Source: CAYHZG01 sp964361105 (GTDB taxonomy: Bacteria > Patescibacteriota > Minisyncoccia > 2-02-FULL-40-12). Taken from it: 9,113 nucleotides of DNA. The first letter of the stretch is position 1. The number at the start of each line of letters is the position of its first letter. The stretch is from assembly GCA_964361105.1 (NCBI GenBank), contig CAYHZG010000018.1, positions 1 to 9,113 of the forward strand. The letters are read 5' to 3'. Both the position numbers and the translations under genes were made by a program. The notes below the pieces were generated by a model, which ran no database searches, was not told the origin of the DNA, and saw nothing but the letters and a program-made list of their open reading frames with translations. Positions 1 through 5,441 of this stretch are shown in pieces.

Positions 1-335
1 CGATAAACAAATTTTACGCTTTTACCAGAATCAATATATTCCTTTTTAATCTGGTCTAGAGTTTGCCGCCAAAAACTCCGGCAGAACGGGCATTGATAGT
101 CGGAAAATTCTATGATCGTCACTTTGGCGTCTTTAGGACCCAAAAATGCGTCATCATCCGCTGAAATTTCAACTTTAGCCGTCTTCCCTCCCGACGGATT
201 AGCGGTCTTAAGCGACGAGTTGTTTGAATAAAAAACTGCTCCGGCAATCAAAGCCCCGGCAATCAAGATTGCTCCGGGGATTAAATAATGATTCGGGACT
301 TTATTAGTTTCTTCTTTTTTAACCTCGTCTTCCAT
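1..335 (-). CDS. DsbA-family thiol-disulfide oxidoreductase, N-terminal part (cut by window edge)
   Basis: About 111 residues are visible, reading from ATG at 335 towards base 1; the C-terminal half lies outside the window. Residues 1-16 are charged and cytoplasmic-looking. A hydrophobic segment at about 17-36 is a likely uncleaved signal anchor. A Ser/Asn/Gly-rich linker follows, then a thioredoxin fold starting at about residue 53. FLGPKDAKVTIIEFSDYQCPFC is read across residues 64-85 in two blocks, FLGPKDAKV and TIIEFSDYQCPFC; the active-site CPFC is at 82-85. This is the usual architecture of the thioredoxin_4/DSBA-like proteins of small Gram-positive-like bacteria and CPR, which form or isomerise disulfides outside the membrane. 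The start is supported by a promoter whose -10 box ends 7 nt before the ATG, with no Shine-Dalgarno site, so the mRNA is probably leaderless. The substrate is unknown. Confidence 0.92.
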   Translation of the reverse strand, partial: MEDEVKKEETNKVPNHYLIPGAILIAGALIAGAVFYSNNSSLKTANPSGGKTAKVEISADDDAFLGPKDAKVTIIEFSDYQCPFCRSFWRQTLDQIKKEYIDSGKSVKFVY

Positions 336-342
336 GAACTAA

Positions 343-371
343 AATTTAAATGAATATTGCCTTTTTGTCAA
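343..371 (-). promoter_or_regulatory. Promoter of the dsbA-like gene, leaderless type
   Basis: On the minus strand TTGACA (371-366), a 17-nt spacer and TAAATT (348-343) are followed after 7 nt by the ATG at 335. Transcription would start at or next to the A of the start codon. The -35 box overlaps the end of the T-run of the upstream terminator. Confidence 0.55.
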
Positions 372-425
372 AAAAAAGCGACAAGAAGAATTAAAAGCTT
401 CCCAGTGGCTTATTCTTCTTGCCGC
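370..425 (-). terminator. Strong intrinsic terminator upstream of the dsbA-like gene
   Basis: On the minus strand GCGGCAAGAAGAAT (425-412) pairs with ATTCTTCTTGTCGC (391-378): 14 bp with one G-U pair. An inner AAGC/GCTT pairing closes the loop. Eight T follow (377-370). No gene on this strand ends just upstream, so it must terminate a short transcript starting between about 430 and 560, or act as an attenuator for dsbA. Confidence 0.75.
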
Positions 426-525
426 AGTGGTGAAGGTAACGGCATTCTCCACCTAAGGCTCTAGAAACTACTTACTAAGCTACCCTCCTTTCCTTCTGTA
501 AAGGCAAAACCAAAATTGTTATGAT
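370..525 (-). ncRNA. Candidate small RNA or attenuator leader, family not recognised
   Basis: The terminator at 370-425 implies a minus-strand transcript here. Two further hairpins precede it. GGTGGAG/CTTCACC uses bases 453-447 with 435-429. GCTTAG/CTAGAGC lies around 456-480. An 11-codon reading frame runs from ATG at 445 to TAA at 410 (peptide MPLPSPLRQEE). A Shine-Dalgarno-like AGGTGGAG stands just before its ATG, but that sequence lies in the hairpin stem. The last codons of the frame form the left arm of the terminator. The 5' end is not defined and no clear promoter was found. I do not recognise a known RNA family; whether it is a free RNA or a cis-acting leader is open. Confidence 0.35.
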
Positions 526-568
526 TATTTTAGGCCTTTTATCGGAATTCAGAATTCAAGGAGGAAGG

Positions 569-751
569 ATGCCAAGAAAAGTAAAAGTATGGGCCGACTT
601 CGATAAGAACCCCTGCGGAAAATGCAAATGGGGCTGGATAGTGAAAGACGGTCAAAGAGTTTCCTGCCCCGACTGCGACGGCACTGAGTTTGGACTTCTT
701 GAGCCGCCCGACAAAAATTCCCCTTACACATATGTGGTCACCGCCCGGTGA
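569..751 (+). CDS. Small zinc-ribbon-like protein (two CxxC motifs)
   Basis: A 60-residue protein and the only plus-strand gene I support in the window. Two CxxC pairs, CGKC at 16-19 and CPDC at 33-36, are 13 residues apart, as in rubredoxin- or DnaJ-type zinc ribbons, so one bound zinc ion is likely. The start at 569 is preferred over the in-frame ATG at 521 because a strong AAGGAGG lies just before it and the 521 start would add 16 residues unlike the rest. The last codons and the TGA stop lie inside a perfect palindrome (733-756). It may be a small nucleic-acid- or protein-binding adaptor, but no specific function can be named. It is transcribed towards the hydrolase operon. Confidence 0.75.
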   Translation: MPRKVKVWADFDKNPCGKCKWGWIVKDGQRVSCPDCDGTEFGLLEPPDKNSPYTYVVTAR

Positions 752-756
752 CCACA
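733..756. repeat. Perfect palindrome shared by two converging reading frames
   Basis: TGTGGTCACCG (733-743), a 2-nt centre, then CGGTGACCACA (746-756). It encodes VVTAR-stop at the end of the plus-strand zinc-ribbon gene and VVTGR-stop at the end of a minus-strand relic frame. As RNA it forms a GC-rich hairpin in either direction. The plus side is followed only by a weak T-rich stretch (ATTGATTTTAT), so it may be a weak bidirectional terminator. Confidence 0.7.
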
Positions 757-809
757 TTGATTTTATACTGCTTCACCCACTCATCAACTTGTCTCTGAAT
801 TTTTTTCAT
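738..809 (-). pseudogene. Possible truncated MazG-like N-terminus (23 codons)
   Basis: A minus-strand frame starts at ATG 809, four bases after the hydrolase stop, and ends at TGA 740-738 inside the palindrome. Its first 16 residues, MKKIQRQVDEWVKQYK, resemble the opening of MazG-type nucleotide pyrophosphohydrolases, where a helix of the form 'lq.evdeWv.qy' precedes the EExxE metal-binding helix. The metal-binding part is absent. I infer a relic whose remainder was lost or replaced by the palindrome. Chance similarity is possible at this length. Confidence 0.3.
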
Positions 810-813
810 AGGA

Positions 814-1386
814 TTATTTTGCTATCTCTAACACAGCATCTAGCGCTGAAGGTAATTCGGTAATACCATCGCTACCACTGAAATGGCCTTTATTATGTTC
901 CACGATTATCTTAGCTCCAACTCTTTCTTTCCAAGATTTCTGATTGGCCTTCATGACAAAAGGGTCATTGTCTGAAAAAATCGCCACTGCTTTATTCACC
1001 GCCTTTCTTATTTTTTCATCATCGCGCGGAGTATTTACCCATGGCCCAACAATCCGCTTTTCCTCTTCAGTTTCCAAATTGCGAAGATTATACCACCCTG
1101 CTACAAAGACAGCTCCGCCGATTTTAACGCCTTCTGGCAAAGTTTCAAGATATCTGATAATCGCCTGGCAACCAATACTATGCCCGACAAAAAAAGTATC
1201 GGTATTTGGCGAACCAACTAATTTAGCCAAAAACGGAATCCAGGTCTCTATTTTCGGCTCTGCTGAATCAGGCATGGCCGGAACATAAACCTCAAATCCC
1301 CTATTCTCTAACTCTTTCTTTAACCACGGAAACCACCCTTCTTCCGGATACCCCTCCCAGCCATGAATTATAAAAACTTTTTTCAT
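814..1386 (-). CDS. RBBP9/YdeN-family serine hydrolase (alpha/beta hydrolase fold)
   Basis: 190 residues, the normal full length for this single-domain family. The N-terminal strand and oxyanion region read VFIIHGWEG (residues 4-12). The nucleophile elbow GHSIG is at 68-72 with Ser70 as nucleophile. Asp139 or Asp141 in SDNDPF supplies the acid, and His168 in KGHF the base. The family includes human RBBP9 and bacterial predicted esterases; physiological substrates are mostly unknown, and the protein is probably cytoplasmic since no signal peptide is seen. Its ATG overlaps the TGA of the upstream 48-aa gene by four bases (ATGA), indicating translational coupling. It is the last gene of the four-gene unit that starts at 2163. 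Confidence 0.9.
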   Translation of the reverse strand: MKKVFIIHGWEGYPEEGWFPWLKKELENRGFEVYVPAMPDSAEPKIETWIPFLAKLVGSPNTDTFFVGHSIGCQAIIRYLETLPEGVKIGGAVFVAGWYNLRNLETEEEKRIVGPWVNTPRDDEKIRKAVNKAVAIFSDNDPFVMKANQKSWKERVGAKIIVEHNKGHFSGSDGITELPSALDAVLEIAK

Positions 1387-1529
1387 TTGATGTGTTGTCT
1401 GATTTCGCGCTTCGCATTACGGCGACGGATTTTGTTACTTTCTTTCTTTGCATCCTTCTTACGCCCCAAATAAGCACCATCGCCGTGTTTTGCTCCTACG
1501 TGTTCGGTCTTTTTTGCTTCGTATGCCAT
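1383..1529 (-). CDS. Conserved small basic protein (48 aa)
   Basis: A 48-residue, strongly basic protein. It opens MAYEAKKTEHVGAKHGDGAY, continues with LGRKKDAKKESNKIRRRNAK and closes with REIRQHIK. The pattern 'GAK.G.GAY.GRK.dAKK.SNK.RR.N.K' matches, from memory, a short uncharacterised family seen in many bacteria. The charge suggests nucleic-acid or ribosome binding, which is inference. It starts 11 nt after the stop of the retropepsin-like gene and its TGA overlaps the hydrolase ATG, so it sits inside one operon. No clear Shine-Dalgarno site precedes it. Confidence 0.75.
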   Translation of the reverse strand: MAYEAKKTEHVGAKHGDGAYLGRKKDAKKESNKIRRRNAKREIRQHIK

Positions 1530-1540
1530 AGTAGATTTGG

Positions 1541-1966
1541 TTATCTTTTATCTTTCAATTCAACCTCTTCTTTTACATAATCAAAACTAACTTTAAAAAT
1601 ATCAAAAAATCCTTTCTGGCCTAAAATACCAAATCCGTGCTTTGCAACGTCGTATGAAAAACCAATAATGGTTTTATAGTTCTGTCCGCCAATATTTAAA
1701 TTTATTTCATGCAAAAACGCATCTGCTCCACCTATTTCCTGGATGCCGCCGAAGTTAATTCTCGTCCCTTCCCTTATTTTCAATCCTAAATACTCTCCTA
1801 TTTCAGCATCAAAAATACAAAAATCAGCGCCGGAATCAATAAGCGCTGCGTATTCTAATTCTTTCCCATTCACTGAGATTTTAAGAGGAATTACCGGCTT
1901 TAATATTGAATGGCCAAAAAGAGGTGAGCGACGGTCTAGTAAAAACTTATGATATCTGAATTTCAT
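1541..1966 (-). CDS. Retropepsin-like aspartic protease
   Basis: 141 residues, the size of a single retropepsin domain that would work as a dimer. The catalytic motif is in AALIDSGADFCIF, with Asp44-Ser45-Gly46. The usual hydrophobic strands and the second conserved segment GILGQKGFFDIF (113-124) follow, corresponding to the 'iLG.dfl....i.iD' end of bacterial retropepsin-like proteins. No signal peptide or membrane segment is visible, so it is probably cytoplasmic. Its ATG is 2 nt after the TAG of the DUF5678-like gene and 11 nt separate its stop from the 48-aa gene. The pair DUF5678 plus retropepsin-like protease recurs, as far as I know, in many prokaryotes, which suggests a functional link. 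The substrate is unknown. Confidence 0.85.
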   Translation of the reverse strand: MKFRYHKFLLDRRSPLFGHSILKPVIPLKISVNGKELEYAALIDSGADFCIFDAEIGEYLGLKIREGTRINFGGIQEIGGADAFLHEINLNIGGQNYKTIIGFSYDVAKHGFGILGQKGFFDIFKVSFDYVKEEVELKDKR

Positions 1967-1968
1967 GC

Positions 1969-2163
1969 CTAAAAACCACCAATGTACGGAATGATTTTTG
2001 TTGGCACTCTAAAAAGGATAGGCATTGGATACCCTTTCTTCTTAGCTTTCTCCATAACCTCTCGCACCGTCTTTCCACTGGCAACAACTGTCTTTTGGTC
2101 TTTTTTTAAACCAACCCAGAGGCCCTTATACTTTCTGCAAATTTGAGTCCAATCTATAGCCAT
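1969..2163 (-). CDS. DUF5678-like small protein
   Basis: 64 residues. The core reads GLWVGLKKDQKTVVASGKTV, followed by AKKKGYPMPILFRVP. This matches the short family I know as DUF5678: a beta hairpin 'WVal..d..vVa.Gks', a helix, then 'P.l..VP'. No catalytic residues are evident; a role as partner or regulator of the neighbouring protease is inference. It is the first gene of a tight unit with the retropepsin-like protease (2-nt gap). A -10 box TATAAT ends 6 nt before the ATG and no Shine-Dalgarno site is present, so the mRNA is probably leaderless. The function of the family is not established. Confidence 0.8.
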   Translation of the reverse strand: MAIDWTQICRKYKGLWVGLKKDQKTVVASGKTVREVMEKAKKKGYPMPILFRVPTKIIPYIGGF

Positions 2164-2169
2164 AAAAAT

Positions 2170-2197
2170 ATTATATCAAAATTAAGAAATTTTACAA
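2170..2197 (-). promoter_or_regulatory. Promoter of the DUF5678-protease unit, leaderless type
   Basis: On the minus strand TTGTAA (2197-2192), a 16-nt spacer and a perfect TATAAT (2175-2170) are followed after 6 nt by the ATG at 2163. The -35 box lies in the loop of an inverted repeat, ATTAAGAA (2181-2188) with TTCTTAAT (2199-2206). That repeat may be a weak AT-only terminator of the GrpB gene or an operator. Confidence 0.5.
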
Positions 2198-2207
2198 ATT
2201 CTTAATC

Positions 2208-2239
2208 TTTACAAAATCATGTCTAAATTTAAGGGGTTT
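2208..2239 (-). repeat. Direct repeat, copy 1 (downstream end of the GrpB-family gene)
   Basis: 32 bp, starting tttacaaaatcatg on the plus strand. It matches 2712-2743 with one mismatch (base 2234 g against 2738 a). It ends at the stop codon of the GrpB-family gene. Confidence 0.85.
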
Positions 2240-2700
2240 CATGAAGTTAATTTCTCAAAAAATTCTGATTTTTCTTTTCTATATTCTGCCATATCTTTAC
2301 CTTCCCATTTCTTTTTAAGTTGATTGAACTTTTCAACTACTTCCGGGTGAGTTCTCAAAAAATCTCTATGTTTGAGAAAATAATCCTCTGGACTATCTAC
2401 GGCAGTAACTTGTGCTCCAAAATCAATTCCATCAATAGTATCTTTAAAACTGGCATATGTTTCAGTCCAATTCTCCGGCTGATTAATCTGGTAAATACTT
2501 TTTAATTTCTCGACTACTGTCGGGAAATCATCTTTTTGAACACGGATATTAATATCCAAATCGCCTTTTGTAATCAAGCCTGGCACCGAAGTCCCACCAA
2601 TATGTTCAATTTGGATATTTGGAAATATCTTAATAAGTTTGGCCTTTTCTTTTTCAAAAACTTGCTCAACTTCGGAAGTTTTGAATTCAACTATTTCCAT
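2239..2700 (-). CDS. GrpB/UPF0157-family protein (nucleotidyltransferase fold)
   Basis: 153 residues, close to the usual length for stand-alone GrpB proteins. The family signature is IEHIGGTSVPGL at 31-42 (commonly IEHIGSTSVPGL), followed by Lys45 and the acidic pair in DLDI at 47-50, as in minimal nucleotidyltransferase folds. The C-terminal part (YFLKHRDFLRTHPE, about 107-120) also matches the family's conserved 'l.FRDyLr.hPe'. In some bacteria this domain is fused to dephospho-CoA kinase; the reaction of stand-alone members is not established. The gene lies between two nearly identical 32-bp repeats, as if it were a discrete cassette. It ends in TGA. Confidence 0.87.
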   Translation of the reverse strand: MEIVEFKTSEVEQVFEKEKAKLIKIFPNIQIEHIGGTSVPGLITKGDLDINIRVQKDDFPTVVEKLKSIYQINQPENWTETYASFKDTIDGIDFGAQVTAVDSPEDYFLKHRDFLRTHPEVVEKFNQLKKKWEGKDMAEYRKEKSEFFEKLTS

Positions 2701-2711
2701 ATTTATAAAAA

Positions 2712-2743
2712 TTTACAAAATCATGTCTAAATTTAAGAGGTTT
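2712..2743 (-). repeat. Direct repeat, copy 2 (upstream of the GrpB-family gene)
   Basis: 32 bp, 31 of them identical to 2208-2239, same orientation, 504 bp apart. This copy covers the last codons and TAA stop of the phosphatase-like gene and ends 12 bases before the GrpB ATG. Within it and the adjoining base 2711, AAATTTA (2711-2717) and TAAATTT form a 7-bp inverted repeat that copy 1 has only in part. Confidence 0.85.
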
Positions 2744-3284
2744 TATTTATTTTTTCGAATAATATATATTCCCAGCCAGGTTGCCATTTCCAAGGATTAA
2801 TAACTGACTGGGAAATGGGAATATTTTTAATCCAATAATCTAAACCGTATTGAGTGGCTCTATGGCCAATAATCATTACTTTCTTGGTCCAATAATTTTT
2901 GATTAAATCTCGAATAAAATCTTTCATTCGTGCTGATATCTGTTCATAACTTTCGCCATTAGGAAATGGTTTTTTAATTCTTTTCGGTTTTTCTTTATCT
3001 ACTTCCTCGCTTGAATGTTGAGTGAAATCACCGTAATCGCACTCTTTTAATCTTGAATCTTTTTTAATCGGAAATCTATTTCCAAATGCTATTTCGGCAG
3101 TTTTATATGACCTTTGTAAATCAGAACAGAAAATAGCGTCAAAGTATTCATCTTTATACCTTTCTCCTAATTCCTTGGCTTGTTTTATTCCAAGTTCTGA
3201 TAATTCAGCATCAGCCCACCCAGAAGCAATATGTTTTTCATTATCAGTAGTTGTCCCGTGGGATTCAAAAATTATTGTAACCAT
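2733..3284 (-). CDS. Histidine-phosphatase-superfamily protein with an SHG motif
   Basis: 183 residues from ATG at 3284. The phosphatase core is visible: the catalytic His9 in FESHGTTTDNE, CSDLQRSYKTAE (53-64) with Arg58, the acidic ECDYGDF (81-87), PFPNGESYEQ, and the second catalytic His141 in GHRATQYGL. The usual motif is RHG; here Arg is replaced by Ser8. A recognisable subgroup with 'SHATT.DNE' and 'GHRATQYGL' keeps this change, so it is probably not a damaged enzyme. The frame stays open for 63 more codons upstream to 3473, but the fold begins at MVTIIF, and the upstream start would lie inside a hairpin. Likely a small-molecule or sugar-phosphate phosphatase; substrate unknown. Its end is covered by direct repeat copy 2. 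Confidence 0.85.
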   Translation of the reverse strand: MVTIIFESHGTTTDNEKHIASGWADAELSELGIKQAKELGERYKDEYFDAIFCSDLQRSYKTAEIAFGNRFPIKKDSRLKECDYGDFTQHSSEEVDKEKPKRIKKPFPNGESYEQISARMKDFIRDLIKNYWTKKVMIIGHRATQYGLDYWIKNIPISQSVINPWKWQPGWEYILFEKINKTS

Positions 3285-3360
3285 ATTTTTTCTGTTATTG
3301 CCGGAAATATTTTTCTTGTTTTTTCTTTTAATTTGTGCTAATATATACTTAGATATGACT

Positions 3361-3391
3361 CCTATACCATCTAACAAATCATTGCTGTCAA
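3361..3391 (-). promoter_or_regulatory. Weak candidate promoter for the phosphatase-like gene
   Basis: A perfect TTGACA (3391-3386) is followed by a 19-nt spacer and TATAGG (3366-3361); spacing is longer than ideal. It would give a 5' leader of roughly 70 nt. No good Shine-Dalgarno site precedes the ATG at 3284. Confidence 0.3.
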
Positions 3392-3449
3392 TCTCTTTTT
3401 TTACATTATTTGTGGTATCTACAAATTTTGTATTGACACAAATGTGTAT

Positions 3450-3483
3450 CCTTGATAAGATGCCTGTAGGCATCTTATCAAGG
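3450..3483. repeat. Perfect 15-bp stem-loop between two genes
   Basis: CCTTGATAAGATGCC (3450-3464), loop TGTA, GGCATCTTATCAAGG (3469-3483). It starts 27 nt past the stop of the 151-aa gene. No T-run follows on the minus strand, so it is a poor intrinsic terminator in that direction. The base CAAGG can also pair with CCTTG at 3487-3491, giving an alternative small hairpin with a T-rich tail on the plus strand. Confidence 0.75.
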
Positions 3484-3509
3484 AGCCCCTTGTTATTATT
3501 TTAGTAATT

Positions 3510-3965
3510 CTAGGGTATAAACTTTTTCACTATTTTGCCAAATTTTTGAATTAAATTCATATCTAATTTAAAAATGTCTGACTCTAGAATAGGAAGGGCT
3601 TTAAGCCCTTTTTGTGTTGCTGATACTAAGAAAAAATATGGCTTTTGGGGACGAACTAATAATAATTCCCCTTCTGGCCAGTACTCAACTAATTTATTAT
3701 ATCCCCAATCAATATTTCTTCCTTTGCTTTCTATGCCTTGATATTTGACAAAAAGCAAAGTTGTAAAACCGCTGTCTCTATCCATTATTAATAATGAAGG
3801 GGTAGCGCGTAATTTTTTCCCAATTTTGTCCATTTTTGATATACCACACTGAATTAAGAAATTCGGAATATCATTATAGGGTATAACTAAATAATCAGCT
3901 TCTTGAAGCATTAAACCGACTATCAAACTAGATATTCTACCTTTAAGTATACTCTCAGAATTCAT
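3510..3965 (-). CDS. Uncharacterised protein, possibly of PD-(D/E)XK nuclease-like fold
   Basis: 151 residues, not recognised at family level. The layout resembles PD-(D/E)XK domains: an N-terminal helix (GRISSLIVGLMLQEADYLVI, residues 9-28), a basic turn KKLRATPSLLIMDRD (50-64), a strand with TTLLFVKYQG (68-77), then strands around LLLVRP (101-106). The metal-binding Asp and the Glu of ExK would be expected at Ser57 and Phe72, so a catalytic site is not evident; it may be degenerate or the resemblance may be chance. GGAG about 8 nt before ATG 3965 supports the start. It is 40 nt downstream of the 175-aa gene and probably co-transcribed with it. Confidence 0.7.
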   Translation of the reverse strand: MNSESILKGRISSLIVGLMLQEADYLVIPYNDIPNFLIQCGISKMDKIGKKLRATPSLLIMDRDSGFTTLLFVKYQGIESKGRNIDWGYNKLVEYWPEGELLLVRPQKPYFFLVSATQKGLKALPILESDIFKLDMNLIQKFGKIVKKFIP

Positions 3966-4005
3966 AATTTTTCTCCAACCACTCCTTCATCCCGAACGAA
4001 ACAGA

Positions 4006-4533
4006 TTATTGTTTAACTCTTACTTTCTCTGTCATCTCGTGGGGACTTATATAAGCAAGAGCATCTACATCAGGATCGTAAAGCTCAATCATATCCAAGT
4101 CTGGACGCTCAAATAATCTCGCGCCTTTGATAATTTTTCCGCCCTGTAAAGACTTCTTAAGTTCCTGATATTTACCTTCTTCCAAAACAAAATCTATATC
4201 TCCAACATGAAATCTGTATGGGTCGGGTTTTCGTATATATAAATATGTATAAGTTGTTTCTGGTATATCATTTTTAGCAATAATTATTATAGGCTTATGA
4301 AGACGAAAATACTTTTGATTTAAGTTGTCTGATTCCTCGGTCAATTCTTTTCGAAGTCGCATAAGAAACTCATACTCATCGTCATAATGACAAAATACTC
4401 CAACATTGCCAGCAACTGGCAGATATTTACCAAAAGATTGTTTACATAACTTAAAACAAACAAAGTGAATATATTTTATTGCTTCTAACAGCTGCTCTTC
4501 ATTTTTTATCGGACTAAAACGATATAGTTTCAT
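4006..4533 (-). CDS. Uncharacterised conserved protein (175 aa)
   Basis: No function is recognised. The protein has a tyrosine-rich N-terminal region, a cysteine/histidine cluster (Cys26, Cys30, Cys48, His49), the block FGKYLPVAGNVGVFCHYDDE (34-53), a strand pair PIIIIAKND and TYTYLYIRKPDPYRFHVGD around 81-112, and RPDLDMIELYDPDVDALAYI near the C-terminus (143-162). I recall similar sequences as hypothetical proteins in Patescibacteria genomes, but this could not be searched. It looks like a soluble alpha/beta protein without signal or membrane segments. Its ATG is 3 nt after the Nudix stop and AGGAG stands 9 nt upstream, so it is translated as part of the VOC-Nudix unit. Confidence 0.78.
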   Translation of the reverse strand: MKLYRFSPIKNEEQLLEAIKYIHFVCFKLCKQSFGKYLPVAGNVGVFCHYDDEYEFLMRLRKELTEESDNLNQKYFRLHKPIIIIAKNDIPETTYTYLYIRKPDPYRFHVGDIDFVLEEGKYQELKKSLQGGKIIKGARLFERPDLDMIELYDPDVDALAYISPHEMTEKVRVKQ

Positions 4534-4536
4534 AAA

Positions 4537-5007
4537 TTATAACTCCTGCCTTAACTCTGAAACCCTCAACACTACTTCTCTGGGAGTGTTTTCAAAAATT
4601 GTTTTTATATCTTCAATGAGCCAATCTCGGATTTCAAGAGGATACAAAAGTAGTTGCGGCAGTTTTTCTATTTCATACCAAACCGGATTGTAAAAATTTG
4701 TGCCTCCGTTTTTCATTTCTTGCGATTCATTTGCATCGCCAAGTTTTGGCTCGCCTGAAATATATTGGCAAAGATAGAAAAATTGTTCAGTATTATTGTC
4801 ATAAATATGATGATAAAGCAGTTTTTCTATCTTTACCTCAAGCGAAGTTTCCTCTTTTGTTTCCCGCAAAACCGCTTGCTCAACTGTTTCCCCTTCTTCC
4901 ACGCCCCCACCCGGAAAAACATAGTATTCCTTGCCATTATTAATCCGGTGCATCAATAAAACTTTATCTTCATCTACAATTATCGCCACCGCCCGAATTT
5001 TTTTCAT
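4537..5007 (-). CDS. Nudix hydrolase
   Basis: 156 residues. The Nudix box runs from Gly34 through Glu40 to Arg48-Glu49-x-x-Glu52-Glu53, in the region GGGVEEGETVEQAVLRE and TKEETSLEV. The motif's Gly after EE is Ser55 here, a tolerated variation; the metal-binding Glu residues are intact. Nudix enzymes cleave nucleoside diphosphates linked to another moiety; the substrate (mutagenic dNTP, sugar nucleotide, other) cannot be told. The tail after about residue 125 (EIRDWLIEDI and beyond) resembles Nudix proteins of the ADP-ribose or MutT-like type. It starts 7 nt after the VOC gene's stop and is followed by the 175-aa unknown after 3 nt. Confidence 0.93.
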   Translation of the reverse strand: MKKIRAVAIIVDEDKVLLMHRINNGKEYYVFPGGGVEEGETVEQAVLRETKEETSLEVKIEKLLYHHIYDNNTEQFFYLCQYISGEPKLGDANESQEMKNGGTNFYNPVWYEIEKLPQLLLYPLEIRDWLIEDIKTIFENTPREVVLRVSELRQEL

Positions 5008-5014
5008 AAGTTTA

Positions 5015-5431
5015 TTAATATTTTATCGTAAACGAAGCAACTTCTAATTTAATTCTGTCTGGGTCTTCGAAATAGACAGCGTAGTAATCTTTAGTGTATT
5101 GAGGAAATAGTTTGGGACTATTATACAAAGTTTTTATTCCTTTGGGTTTTAAAAATTCTTCGTTGAATTGGTCAACTTCTTCTTTAGAAGATACGTGAAA
5201 AGCAAAATGATTAATGCCGGTATTTTTTCTATGAAAGCCGTTTTTAATGTATTTGGGGTCAGTGGCTACAATCCAAAAATCAGCGCTCCCCTTTTTTCTA
5301 AAAGCAATGTGGTCACCTTCTTCATGGACGATTACTTTATACTCGAAATACTCAAATAAATCTTTATAGAACGGAAAAGAAACTTTGGGGTTAGAAACAT
5401 TAACAATTATATGTTCTAAAAATGCGTTCAT
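5015..5431 (-). CDS. VOC (glyoxalase/bleomycin-resistance) family protein
   Basis: 138 residues, the usual length of a two-module VOC domain. The opening FLEHIIVNVSNPKVSFPFYK supplies His7 as a possible metal ligand. His75 in NHFAFHV and Glu130 in IKLEVAS fit the other ligand positions, and the final module ends with YFEDPDRIKLEV as expected. Members are metal-dependent lyases, dioxygenases, epimerases or binding proteins; the substrate cannot be assigned. Its ATG lies only 10 nt after the 3' end of tRNA-Gln with no terminator between them and no clear Shine-Dalgarno site, so it may be read from the tRNA promoter. It heads the VOC-Nudix-unknown unit. Confidence 0.9.
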   Translation of the reverse strand: MNAFLEHIIVNVSNPKVSFPFYKDLFEYFEYKVIVHEEGDHIAFRKKGSADFWIVATDPKYIKNGFHRKNTGINHFAFHVSSKEEVDQFNEEFLKPKGIKTLYNSPKLFPQYTKDYYAVYFEDPDRIKLEVASFTIKY

Positions 5432-5441
5432 AGGATTTTTG

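Noticed and set aside
521..568. Earlier in-frame start for the zinc-ribbon protein
   Set aside because: The ATG at 569 has a strong AAGGAGG and the extra 16 residues do not look like part of the domain.
2208..2743. Integron attC sites
   Set aside because: The repeats lack the RYYYAAC/GTTRRRY boxes and the paired-arm structure, and no integrase is in the window.
3285..3473. 63-residue N-terminal extension of the phosphatase-like protein
   Set aside because: The superfamily fold begins at MVTIIF; the upstream start lies within a hairpin arm and the extra residues look like AT-rich non-coding sequence.
3955..3990. 11-codon frame (MKEWLEKNYEF) overlapping the start of the 151-aa gene
   Set aside because: Too short, no ribosome binding site of its own, and no regulatory structure follows it.
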